A DNA stretch of 64,000 nt from Psococerastis gibbosa. Lineage: Eukaryota > Arthropoda > Insecta > Psocodea > Psocidae. Below are positions 23,901 to 35,000 of this stretch, in pieces. Each line of letters opens with the position of its first letter. The first letter of the stretch is position 1. Location of the stretch: positions 38,659,047-38,723,046 of the forward strand of contig OZ020489.1 of assembly GCA_963971405.1 (NCBI GenBank), read 5' to 3'. A program made the position numbers and the translations under genes. The notes beneath the pieces were generated by a model. The model did no database searches. It worked only from the letters and a program-made list of their open reading frames with translations, and was not told where the DNA came from.

Positions 23901-25334
23901 CTGTACTTAGTTCTGTCATGCTTTCGCCTGTTTCATTGCGTCAATTATAACCTTGTCTCAGCTTGTCCATTATTGTAGCCGGTGTAGGTTGACATCGAGA
24001 ACGTATACAAGTTTGCCAATGGCCGAAAATCCATACGGAAACAAAACCAATAATGTCTGAAATCCACGGGGCCGTTGGCATTGGACAAGGGACCTGTTGG
24101 CCACTATAAGTAGGTCTGGGTCCATAAAAAATCCTTAAAAAATTACTTCTACTACTATATGATAGGCCTCAAGTCAACACAACGTGACCCCTCTGCCGTG
24201 ACGTATGGCTCAAACTCATCGTAGTTTTACTATGCGACATTATTCAATGATACACAACCAAACAAACAAAGCTCTAGCGCATTGTTTAAAAACAAATCGG
24301 GCCCCCCAGCACACAATTTTACACCTCGCGTATGCGTATTTCACATAGAATTTAAGGTATAGGTCTATTTAAGCTACCCCACGGTACCTAATGTCGGATG
24401 AAAATGCATGCCCCTCAGCAAACTCCTGACCTACACCTCCTCGCGGTGAGGGGCGGGCAACGTCAACATTCAATGATGGCTAACACAGGCAGGTACCGAG
24501 TGGGGTTCAGTCAAAGACCCCCGCCTAACTCCGTAGAGGTAGGGCATGGGCACCCTCTTGTCCATGGGAGACGAAAAGCTCCCTAAAGGCGGACGAAGTG
24601 GATCCTGGCAGCAGGTGACGGTCAACGGCATAGGATGCGGAAGGCAAAGGGAAACCACCGCATTATAGGCTCAAGTGGCATCCCAAGAACCAGCGACCAT
24701 GTATAATTCGAGGCATCGAAGTCACATGTTGCTGCTAACCAGCCATCCGGCTGTGACTTGAAGAAAATGCATATAAATGTAAATGTAAACGGGGACGTGT
24801 GAAATTATAGCATTTATAACTAATTTTCTAAACATGGCCAGGTGGCAGATAATCAATATCCTGCACATGCGTTTAATTATATGCATTAGGCTAACCTCAC
24901 AAAACAATTATATCAAACCACACCTCGTAAGAACAGGTCAGTGGATATATCCTATTTAATTTATCTATCTAGAACCGATAAACCTAACAGCTTCAGCTAC
25001 GGTATGGACTAACTCATTCAACAGCTGAGTCTCTAAGCTTAAGCTTACGTCTTTTTACCATATCCCATTAATCGTGGACGATGATCCGAAGTTCCTTCAA
25101 TTCCACCACAAGGACCAATGATAATGCTATCTGCCAGTTGGCAATGACATAACGCAATAAAGCAAATAATTATGGCAAAAACAACATGAGATAGGCATAC
25201 AGGGAAAGTTTTTTATGCTTCATTGCTAGCTAATTTTCAAGTTCATTGACAGAAGAAATCAAAATGTGCCGCAAGACTCGGTAAATTTGCCTGTTGGTAA
25301 TTAAAATGTTACCTACCAAATTCTTTCCGGACAT
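14973..25334 (-). CDS. Cyb5r: NADH-cytochrome b5 reductase, membrane-anchored, complete
   Basis: FAD enzyme that passes electrons from NADH to cytochrome b5 for fatty-acid desaturation and elongation, sterol synthesis and related redox work at the ER or outer mitochondrial face. Coding exons in gene order: 25334-25317, 23856-23672, 23046-22896, 20191-19987, 17016-16822, 15145-14973; the sum is 927 nt, 308 aa, near the usual 300. MSGKNL opens exon 1, then a hydrophobic anchor (about residues 7-29) ending in TKRK. The FAD-binding RSYTPTS and GGKMTQ motifs, the NADH-binding GGSGITPM and the C-terminal CGPPPM are all present. The start is the ATG at 25334-25332, which splices in frame through a GTAGGT donor. 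Introns hold hairpins, SINEs and LINE tails. Convergent with Nup58 and divergent from RECQL5. Confidence 0.93.
15318..15472. repeat. Short member of the GCCCGATCATGGCGA MITE family
   Basis: GGCCCGATCATGGCGATT to mirror (CCATAATCGGCC), about 155 bp, with CAG on both sides. It splits a copy of the TTTGTGATG-type repeat. Confidence 0.75.
15556..15719. repeat. Head-to-head pair of tRNA-like SINEs (family D)
   Basis: Two 57-base arms (15556-15612 and 15663-15719) are exact mirror copies. The right copy reads GTGGTCCAGCGGTTAAGAC (A box) and GGTTCGAATCCCGCC (B box). A Cyb5r intron. Confidence 0.8.
15941..16202. repeat. GGCG hairpin element (long TAAGGAGACTATT arm type)
   Basis: GGCGGCGATTCCACCGGCG to its mirror, flanked by TTA on both sides, in a Cyb5r intron. 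Arms include ATTTACTTCATTTGTGATTT and TTAAGGAGACTATTATGTAG. The centre keeps only part of the shared core (ATGGTAGCAGACATC). Confidence 0.85.
16363..16482 (-). repeat. SINE-like family C fragment
   Basis: GGATTCCGAACCAC and AAGTCACACGATTAGTTCGG, shared with the copies at 29.9 and 54 kb. Confidence 0.6.
18340..18660 (-). mobile_element. LINE 3' tail
   Basis: Minus strand encodes [13 protein letters not shown] then [20 protein letters not shown], the usual end of a LINE endonuclease-RT ORF. Confidence 0.7.
18950..19335. repeat. GGCG hairpin element, outer member of a nested pair
   Basis: Same outer arm as 5274-5657 (GACCGGCTAGGGCTA... then GTGATGTGGTAACAGACAT), ends GGCGGGGATTCCACCGACC, flanked TTA/TAA. 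Lies in a Cyb5r intron. Confidence 0.8.
19021..19264. repeat. GGCG hairpin element, inner member of a nested pair
   Basis: Arms GGCGGGGTTTCCACCGACC and TCGCATTGCAGAATGCAAA, mirrored, inserted at the centre of 18950-19335 at the same loop point as in the 5.3-kb nest. Confidence 0.8.
19440..19560 (+). repeat. tRNA-like SINE fragment (family E)
   Basis: TGGTGCAGTGGTCAGCATTCC (A-box-like) and GGTTTGAATCC (B box) 32 bases later. Truncated at its right by the inverted-repeat element. Confidence 0.55.
19561..19909. repeat. Large inverted-repeat element (family of GACTATTTC... ends)
   Basis: GTACACATTG and AGGTTGGTTTATATTTT are mirrored at the right, as is AGAGGACTATTTCATAC. Related palindromes at 51151-51348 and 62815-63012 share the TAGAAGACTA(C/T)TTC arm. 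Non-coding; contains a 12-base G run. Confidence 0.62.
20560..21203 (+). mobile_element. LINE fragment, RNase H to C terminus
   Basis: FLVDSQAAI and [19 protein letters not shown] are RNase H motifs; the reading goes on through [15 protein letters not shown] to a stop near 21200. In a Cyb5r intron, antisense. Confidence 0.8.
21214..21512 (-). mobile_element. Second LINE fragment, tail-to-tail with the first
   Basis: Minus strand encodes [20 protein letters not shown], the region after RNase H in an I/R1-like LINE, from a different family than 20560-21203. Confidence 0.72.
21543..21640. repeat. GGCG hairpin element, one arm only
   Basis: GGCGGGGATTCCAATGACC, GCAGAATGCACATGACATTG, then ATGTGGTAGCAGACATTAAA. 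The mirror arm is absent. Lies next to two LINE fragments. Confidence 0.6.
22082..22290 (+). repeat. tRNA-derived SINE family A, nearly full length
   Basis: Shows the tRNA-like head: GTAGAGTAGTGGTA (A-box-like) and GGTACGAGTTCC (B-box-like), then the body and TTTATTTATTTG tail. In a Cyb5r intron. Confidence 0.78.
23220..23437. repeat. GGCG hairpin element
   Basis: GGCGGCTATTCCACCGACGTC with mirror, flanked by TTA on both sides, in a Cyb5r intron. Middle arms share TAATTTAGATACTTAAC with the 15.9-kb and 58-kb copies. Confidence 0.85.
24385..24775 (+). mobile_element. LINE 3' tail
   Basis: GGCAGCAGGTGACGGTCAACG, GGGAAACCACCGCATTATAG, ends CCAGCCATCCGGCTG then GAAGAAAATG. Same 3' end as 4449-4658. 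Non-coding copy. Confidence 0.6.
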
Positions 25335-26076
25335 TTTATTAATTTTATCTCTAAATAATTTAATTTAAAAAAGGTCTTTTACAACAATAACATTTCACAA
25401 ACAAATGGAAAAGATGGCGGCTGTAGACGCTAATACTTCATTGGCTGAGATTTCACATGCGCAATTTGATTCTAGTTTAAATTTTGCCACAATTTTTTTT
25501 TTCATATTAATTATAATTTCTAGCAATAAATAATTGCAACAAAAATGGCTCCTGGTGCCAGCCGTCAATACCAGCGATGTATAAATATTTCCGTTTTGCA
25601 TTTACATACCATATCTGCCATTATGTCCGGTTATTTCATTTTTTTTTTTGCGTTAATAGGCGTCTCGTCAACCCTCCGTGTACGGGCATTGAATACTTGA
25701 AGTCTTGAATAGGTAATGGCTAGGCGGCCTTCAAAGGAACGCAATGAGAAATTTCTACCAGTAGCTACAAAAATAAATAAAGATGAACCCCAGGACTTTT
25801 ACTCAATACTATATTTATATGCAACAATCGTAGATCGTGATTACAGGGACGGTAATTTTTTGAATTTTTGTTTCTTCCCGCCTTTTTTTTAAATGCAGAG
25901 CAGAAGACGCAAATAACCTCATCGTGTTCAAAATGGCGGAGTTCAAGTGTAAACAATTAAATATAATTTTAATTAATTTAATTTACTCCCTTTTTGGGAA
26001 ATTTTGCATATTACCTTAAGTTTTCAGTTATGATGTTAAATGGTTGCGCAAATTAAGTGCTGAAATTATTGATGCA
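25335..26076. promoter_or_regulatory. Divergent promoter interval between Cyb5r and RECQL5
   Basis: The two start codons are only 742 bp apart and point away from each other, so this interval must hold both 5' UTRs and both promoters. AAGATGGCGGC at 25411-25421 is a textbook YY1/Pho motif, and AAAATGGCGGA at 25930-25940 is a near match. No TATA box is clear on either strand. Function is inferred from layout and motifs. Confidence 0.6.
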
Positions 26077-29000
26077 ATGGCGGGTTCAAGTACCAATATT
26101 ATGGAAGTGCTCAAGACTCAATTCCATCATGATGGATTTCGGAGCGAAATTCAGGAGAAAGCCATCAAAACTATATTAAAAAGTAGGCTACAGAAAATAA
26201 GCAAGTTCCAAAATTAATCTGAATCTCACAGACGTATAGCCGCATGCCGATTTATCGAGTACAAAAGTTTATTTAGCCAGCACGTCTTGACTCAGAGTAG
26301 AACTAGTCAGAAACTCAAAGGGTTTCAGCCATGGTTTCAGGTGACAGGCAAAAGGCAGCATGGAAGAAACAAGGCAGTTGATGTTTACATAACTTACGTT
26401 CCATTTGGTTTTGGAAACTGCTGTATGGGCTACTTGGCTAGCCTGTTTAGAATAAATGCAATAAAAGCGAAGCTGTACGTTCTATGTGTACTGTAGGACT
26501 GTAAATAAGCCAAGCAGTGCCATAATCTTCTAAAATGACATTGCTTACCTTATTTCTTGACTGAAAAAGGCCGCAGTCTTTTTCCTAGACTCAATAAATC
26601 ATGAAAGGCTCAAGAAACTAATATGCTGTAAGGGCTAACGACTTGGATGCGTGTTTCCACATTATATTGCCAATGCTAGAGGAATAATGAGGTAAATTTT
26701 GTATCCCATGTAGTCGGTTTGATTTAAACACAATATACGGTAAATATGCACTAATTCGGACTGTGTCTCAAAAAATGTCTGCCCCTTTCTTTACTCTGTA
26801 TTAATCAACGTTCATAATACAATTTGTATTTTTTTTTCTAGGAAACCAAGACGTCTATGTTTCAATGCCTACAGGATCTGGAAAATCTCTCTGCTTCCAA
26901 CTGCCTGCTGTGATGCAAACTGGAAAGGTTGCTCTAGTGTTCTCACCCCTGATTGCTTTGATGAAGGTATTACATTTTTAAGATCTGCAAAAATATTAAT
27001 TTGCCTATGGATGAGGAAAAATAGTTGCTTATGTTGTAGGTTTTACCTGAAACAGTGCGCCGGTCATTTCAGACCAGAATACACTTAATAATAAAGAATC
27101 ACCTTCGGTACAATACATGTTTCACAGAACTTATGGGGTCACAAAGGAATACTTTTATATTTTAGGATCAAATAGATCATCTTCAAAAACTGAAAATAAA
27201 GGCAGAATCATTAAATTCAAAAATGTCGGAAAAGGAGAAAACTGCCATCCAAAACGATCTCCGGTCCATCAAGCCTGAAACCCGGCTGCTTTACGTAGCC
27301 CCTGAGCGGATTAAGAGTGGGAGCTTTCATAGTGCGTTGGAGAATCTGCATAGGAGGAATTTACTGTCGTACATTGTAGTGGACGAAGCCCATTGCGTCA
27401 GCCAGTGGGGCCATGATTTTAGATCTGATTACCTCAAGTTGGGTTCATTAAGAGCGAAATATCCTGGTGTTCCTTGGATTGCGCTTACAGCCACTGCAAG
27501 TGTTGAAGTGAGTACTTTAGCCCTTTGGATGGCAGGCTAGTATGTCCTAGATATTGTCACGTACACTTGAAAGCAAGTGCGCACCACGATCTACATGACC
27601 ATCGTACACGAAGTAGGGACGACACCCACTTGGAACAAGTAAGACTAGTCAAAACTCTTGAATCAAATGTCTCAAATGAGACTTAGACTCTTCAACAAGT
27701 TACCGCGTCCCTTAAAAGATTCCAATATTACTGTATCGAATTCAGAAAAGGGGTGAAAGCATTGCTCCAGGGGTGTTGTCCTTACTCCGTAAACGAGTTC
27801 ATAGTGTGTGAGATGTATGCTCTTCTAGGTTTTTCTTTGTTATTTGTTTATGAAATGAAAAACGTCTTTTTATCAGGTGAGCTTTAGCCCCGAACACCAA
27901 GAACACACGAGTTACACGGACAGTTGGAAAAATACTGATGGGTCGCAATCGTCCCAAAATAGCATATTACCAAGCTAGTGGAAGTTGATTTTTAAACACG
28001 ATAAGGGAAGTACTTTTAGCAGCCCATAGAGTGGAATCTGTTAATCATTGTCGCGTGTCCTCTACTCTGAACCCTAATGTGTCCCATGCATATGGGTAAA
28101 ATGCAGGGGTGTCAGCCATGTACGGGCATGTTTTTAGATTGTTGTAATTGTGGACAGATGGGCTTTACGACTAGGTGGAGGTTGTAAAAGTGGTACTGTA
28201 GGTAGTCGTCTCCGGTAAGTGTTCCGGTTGACAATTCAGAAACATAACGGGTTAGCTCGCTTGAAAGTGAGTGGATATTTTCCGTTTCTAACGCAAAGAA
28301 TTAATTAAATACCCGTGTTCAGTGACACATGACTTCCTGAAAAAAAAATATACCATACCATACAGTAAAAAATTTAGTCATCTTGGATGAAACACGAATT
28401 GCTTCTAACTTCTAACCTTAGCTCATTACATATTGCTCAATTTTAGGTTCAAAAAGATATAATCAAAAACTTGCATCTGGGTAAGCCTTTAGCAATGTTT
28501 AAAATCCCCTGCTTCCGCCGTAATCTCTTCTACGATGTTGTGTTCCGGGACACAATTATGGATGACGTTGGAGATCTCAAAGAGTTCATTAATGATTGCC
28601 TTAACAGTGAGTCCTCTTCATCCGCCAAGCCTGTAAGTATTTTCAGGTTGCACATTTTTATTATTTATTTTTTCATTAAAAGGTTAAATCGCTTATAAAC
28701 AATTTAGACACAAAAAGGCACCTCTTCGTAGGATAGTTAATACCATTACGCAACTCGCCCCTTCGGGGCCTCGGATTAACGTGTATCCATTGGGCATTAC
28801 GCAGCTCGCCCCTTCGGGGCTCGCATGACACAACTTCAATTTCCAGAATTTTCTAATTTTCCGCGCAATTTTTTAAATTTTTTTTCTGTCATAACAACCT
28901 TCTCCTGACAATAACAAAAAAAAAAAAAAAAAAAATCGGTCAAGCCGTTCACGCGTGATGCCGTGACATAGGGAAATAGGGATTCATTTTTATATATGTA

Positions 29001-32000
29001 GAAGATGATTCCTTTATATGCGCAAATATAATTGATATTCTTTTCAGAGCAGTAAAGGCTGCGGAATTATTTACTGCAGGACAAGGGAAAGTACGGAAGA
29101 TGTTGCTCGGCAACTGAATGCCAAAGGCGTACCCACCAGAGCCTATCATGCTGGCTTACCCTCTAGAGAACGACTGGCGGTTCAAGATGACTGGATGGCC
29201 GGAAAATATGCTGTGATTTGTGCTACCGTCAGTTTTGGCATGGGCATTGATAAAGCAACTGTCAGGTAAAGCCAGACTAGCAAGATGCCCATCCGCGGCT
29301 CAGGCAATCATGGATTCCGCAGTTGTGACACAACGTAAGCGGGTGGTTCTCGGCATAAGTCAAATACGGTCAAAATAAAGCTGTTATGAATGCATCCCAC
29401 ACTCAGACATAGCATTGATTTATTTCTGCGTCTGCGATTTAGTTGTCAATTCCCCCTGTTGAATTGCTCATTTGTTTTTCATTTTCCGATACATATATTT
29501 TTTCTTGCAACCCTACAACTTAGTCACATTTCCTTTGGCATCCTCCCCTACCTGCTATCGACAATAATTCTGGTTCCATTCTCGTAATTTTGTTTCTGTA
29601 CCTCTTCCTTGGTCTTCCTCTCCTATTTCCTCTTCTAGTCTCTTCTTTGCTTGTTTCCGTTCCAATTACATGACCAAACCATTGCAGTCTCTTTCTCGCA
29701 ATCCTCCAACAATGGTTCCTCTCTTCCAAACACTTCATTCCTGATCCTTTCACTTCTCGTTATCATGAACGTCCCTTCTGCTAATCGTATAGTTTACTGT
29801 CTTGCCTGTTGACCTCTGAACGTTGTAACTAGTATAGTTTTTGTAATTAGTAGTAGTGTTCTTGGGGTTAATAACGACTTAGGCCTCATATTTGGGCCCA
29901 TAGAGTGACCCCGACTTGACTGTCCTATGCCAGCCCATAGGGCAGTGGACCTCCTGATTGTAGTGAATTCCGAACCACTTGGGAAACACAGTGAAGTCAC
30001 ACGATTATTTCGGAGGTGACTAGGACAAGTCCTACCATGTTTCCCTACCGGCACTGTGCACACGACCAAGTTATCTGCAGCTAGTTTTTGTAATTAGTAC
30101 TAGTGTTAGCCCGTCCCGACGACCGGTTCCCGATACCTGTCCTGGTCCCGAAAGTCCGGGAAAATTTTGTTTACAAACAATTAACAATATTAGAGCAATG
30201 GTTTTTTGAGTACTGTAGTCATTGATATTGCAAGAAAGAAAATTGGTACCTCATAATATAACAACTGTAATTTTGCGCCGAAAAACCCAAAAAAATTTAA
30301 TTCAACTGTCCAAAATGCAAATATCCTTTGTGAAGGAATACAAAAAAATAGACCCACAGTTCGGAAATGATACCAAAACGTCCTGTGGTGGCGGAAAACT
30401 GGATGAGTACATATTTGGCAAAACTTAACTCAAGTGCTAAAGAATTATTTCAGTTAATAAATAAAAAGTCGATCAGTCGATGAACTACTAAAAACATGAA
30501 AGGAACCGGGACTTCAACTTGCTTCCGGTCGCGTGCGAACACTAATTAGTACTTTTTGTAATGCGTTTGTTCTTGAGGGAACCTTTTCATCCCAGAGGAC
30601 AGACCTCACTTTTATCCAATAATATTGTTACTTATATTGTCTATTGTTACTCACAATTTTCCTTTCAGATTTGTCGTGCATTGGGGCATGCCTCAGAGCG
30701 TGGCGGCTTACTACCAAGAATCAGGTCGTGCCGGGCGAGACGGTAAACCCTCAAAGTGTCGCATTTATTACGCCAAGGGAGAAAGAAGCCAAGTTGACTT
30801 TTTGCTCAAGATGGAGGCCGGACGCGCGAAAACAGAGGAGAAGAAAGACAAGGCTAAGAATGCGTATAGAAGTTTCGAGAGAATGGTTCGCTACTGCGAA
30901 GAGACGTAGTAAGTTTCGGGCCTGACAGGCCTTCAGTCACAAGCTCCAGATTTCCATAAAACGGTTAGCGACAATCTTCCATTGAGGCTGCCATTTTCCG
31001 AGCATTTCGTTGTGACTTTGAAATGGCTTCGGAGACTTTCAGGAGGCCGAGTTGGGACGTCTTCCCATAAGGCTGCATGTATAGTGGCCATGTTGGATTG
31101 CTATAATCGCCGAGAATGGGAAAAAAATAAAATGGTAACCCTGACAGTCGACCGGACTGTCTGTTTTTGGGTGCTTATTTCACCTACGTCAATAGTCAAT
31201 AGTAAATGTGGTATTGACGTGGTAGCAGACATTTTTAGTATGTCTTTAATGTTTGCTACCACGTCAATACCACATTTATTATTGTCTATTAATAAGCGCC
31301 TTGGCGCAAGGTCAAATTTAAAATCCTCTAGTCGCAGTCTATAGATTGGTTTGCAGCAAATATTTCCATCTCCTTCTCCATTCTTCTCTGTTCTCTGTCC
31401 CCTTGAGTTTTCGCATCCCATATCATGTTTGAGGTCTTCCGTGTACGTCTTGCTTAGTCGGCCTTGGTGCCTTCTACTATAGCGCTAAGGAGTCCTTTCT
31501 TCGTTTATCCGTTGGAGCACCCGTTCGTTTGTTATGTTGATTAATTGTAAGAGTGGGTCGAATGTCGAACCATATCGTGTCCAATTTCATGCTGGGCTAG
31601 CTTTTGGGATCAGTATTTCTTAAGCTTCCTCTTCTTGAAACCTGTCTCCCTAAGGTTGGTCCTTGCTTTGTCTCATTTGATTTTATGGTGTTCAGTCCAG
31701 GCATGGTCTGCTAATTGGGATTTATAATTATTAATATCACACTATTGCTCAATAGATTTGACGCCCCTGAAGATTCATATCAAGATGTACTTTTTCAAAC
31801 TTCGAACCAAAAGGTTCAATAATTTTCTTTAGTAAATCTCGCAAATCTGCGTTAAAGCCTCAGAATTGGGTTACAACCCCTATTTCCATAGGCGTGGCCC
31901 ATTCAGCATACTCTTGGAACTTCAAGGTCATCATCATGTAGTATCTAATGGTGCTGCTAAACCCCACAGTTTTTGGTACTATTCTATTTTGCTTCAATGA

Positions 32001-35000
32001 TAGCTCAAGTGTCGACATTCTTGTGATATCTGACAGTATCTTCTTCTGCGCCCTCTATCGCAAATTAAAGAATGCTTCCAATATTAAATGACCAATTAAT
32101 CGTCTATAGGGCTTTTATATTCAACGAATATTTTTAGTTGCAGACACGGTGTCTTTGCAGAATATTTCGGCGATGAAAAACCGAAGTGTAACAAGAACTG
32201 CGACGTCTGCCTAGACCTGCGAGCTGTCAATAAAAAACTCGACACATACGTTGATATGTCCAACAAGTACCGATCGCATAAATTTGTTATTACTGGAGAC
32301 ATCGACGAAAACCTCTACGGAGGTGGTAGAGAGGGACTGAAGCAAGATGCTGAGGATCATAGAGGGGAAGGTACGTTTTAAATAATAAATAAGTGTTGAC
32401 TTTTTCTTTTATTACTAAGCCAACTTAGCGGAGTTAGGGCTATAAAGCCTTCTCGTTCACAACTAAGAAAGCCCGGGACCACCTGCTTTACATGCCCTCC
32501 GAAGCATGGTCAGAACATGTAGAAAGTGTGGGACTCGAACCAACAATCTTTCGGGTGAAAGTCGGAGTCTGTACCACTTCTCTATATATCATGACTTTTA
32601 GGCTCCCATTGGAAAGCAAAAAGATGGGTGCACAATACCGATTGAAATTACAATATACAAATACAAAACTTTAACCATGCAACAGGTACTCCAGGAGAAG
32701 ACGGTGCTGCTAAACGAGAGCTGGAAAGGACAATAAAGAGTCAGTTCCAATTGAGGAAGGCCAGTCAAGATGAGGATGTGCTGGAGGACAATGCTGTCAG
32801 ACTTGCGAGAGTGAGAGCGGCTGAGGCTACTTCGACTAAAGTTAATGGATTGAAGATTGCGGTAAGTGGTAAAGGCTAGTGGATTATAATATATCCTTTA
32901 TAAGAGAATTAGAAGATATGGAAAATGGATGAAAACTGAATTCAAACCCGAGTTCCCAGCTCGCCGGGATTATATGCTGACCACTGCGCCAAACTATAAA
33001 TCTATGTTCTCGCAAGGGTTGTCGTCTTAAGTCTACTTGGGTTCCGAGGCGAAGTGTTAGAACCTTCCTAACTTGTAGTGTTTTACATGGCTAGGTTGTT
33101 AACCTAAAGGTGTATGGACCAGTGCAAAATCTGGGAGAGAGGGAGGGGCAGAGAGAGTCGCGTTTCCGTATGATCTCTACGCGATATACCGAGAACCTAA
33201 GATAGTAGCCGAAATCAGGAGAGCCCACTTCAGGTGGCTAGGCGTAGAACAAATGCCAGACAATAGGGCGGCAAGAGTAGCCTTATACAAGGTGCCCCAT
33301 GGGAGAAGACGAGTGGGACGACCACGGATGCGATGGGTGGACGACGTCGAGGTGGATCTGGTGACCCTTGGCGTTGATGACTGGCGAAGGGCAGCGCATG
33401 CTCGCGGGATGTGACAGAGTAGGCCAAGGAGCGCCAAACGCTTTATTATTTGTATGGGCGTACGATAGATGGTAGGCCCACTTGGTGTGGCCCATTGATC
33501 ATTATCCTAATCCCATGCATTTCCGGGCAGAATTGGTATTGTTTCCGTTTGAATACTATTTACGCGACTAAAAAACTACGTTGCTACTATTGTATCAAAT
33601 CTGTTCAAGGAAATGTATGAAATGTATGGGGTTTCTTAAGTAATAATATTTCGTGTGAGAAAAAGTTCCTGCAAAAGCTTGAATTTGTTAACAAACGTTG
33701 AGTGAAGCAATAGGTACTTGAATAATAAAACTATTGCTACATTCTACCTTGTGCATTTTATTCCGACCTACGTTACTTGTATTAGCTGATGAGTGCACTT
33801 CCTTTAACGTGGCTCTTGCAAATTTCTGCAAAAGAGTAGGATCTGATTTAAATAAATATTCTCGAGAAGAGTATATCTGGCCACCATATTACTGGCAGTA
33901 CTAGTCGCAGGCCTACCTCGAGTATTTCAATTTGAATTGTAATGTTTTAAAGTTAACTTTGTTGCAGGCCAGAGAAGCATTCTTCGTTCTCTTAACCGAA
34001 CTTTTGCAAAAGAATATCGAGGCAGCCGCAAAAATGGGCGAGGTGTGCAAGGTATCTGTAGCAGACTGTGATTTTTGCGCGGTCGAGCTAGAATACCGAG
34101 CGTTTACATCTAGTAAGGTTGCAAGTCTATACCGGCGTGCAGTTCTTAAAAAGGTACGTTTTTGCTTTCCTGTGCATAGTATAAGGAAAGCTTTGTGATG
34201 GTCGAAAAGTGTTTTTTACGAAATTTCTGCTTGTCTGTCTGTTTGTCGGTTTGGTGAAAATTTGCAGGTAGGCATGTAGTCGCTATTATTATAAACAAAA
34301 TCCAATAAGTCGCTTGATAGATTGTTTCTGGATGCAAAAAAAGACACAAATTGGCCCTAATTCTAACCTGTCTAGCAATACGAATATTGTCAATAAGAGC
34401 TTAAGTAGAGGATTTAGAGGACACTGCACTTGTGCTTATGGTCCAGCGGTTAAGACGATGCCCCAGATAGGCGTTGATGGTGGGTTCGAATCCCGCTAAG
34501 TCCAGCTTTTTCTCGATACTCTAATTTCGGTTATAACGAGGAGGTTACTCTTGAACCAAAGTTAATTTAATGTCAGTGTTATATACCATATAATCATTAG
34601 CGGATAGCAACTCAGGCAAATGCCTATATCCGCGCGCGCGTACATTGAATATTTTTTTGTTCATATTATGTAAAAAAAACCAAATAATTATTTATTACAT
34701 TTTAGTTACCTAGGATAAGAAACATTTTTGTTTAAATAAAAAAATAGTGGTTTTATTAGTGAACCCCCTCCCCCCTTCCCACTGTACATACAACATTTAA
34801 TTATTAATGTCCGCGACATGGGCAGTGCCTATATCCGCACTAAGCCAAATCCGCCCCTACATATAATCAGTGGCGGCGCTACAGGGGTGCCCGAGGGGGC
34901 CTGGCCCCCCCAACAGTTTCTCCGGCCCCCCGGGGCCCCCCCACTTTTGAGATATTTTACATGTTGTTAAATTGCAGAATTAGTGAACGGTGTACCTACT

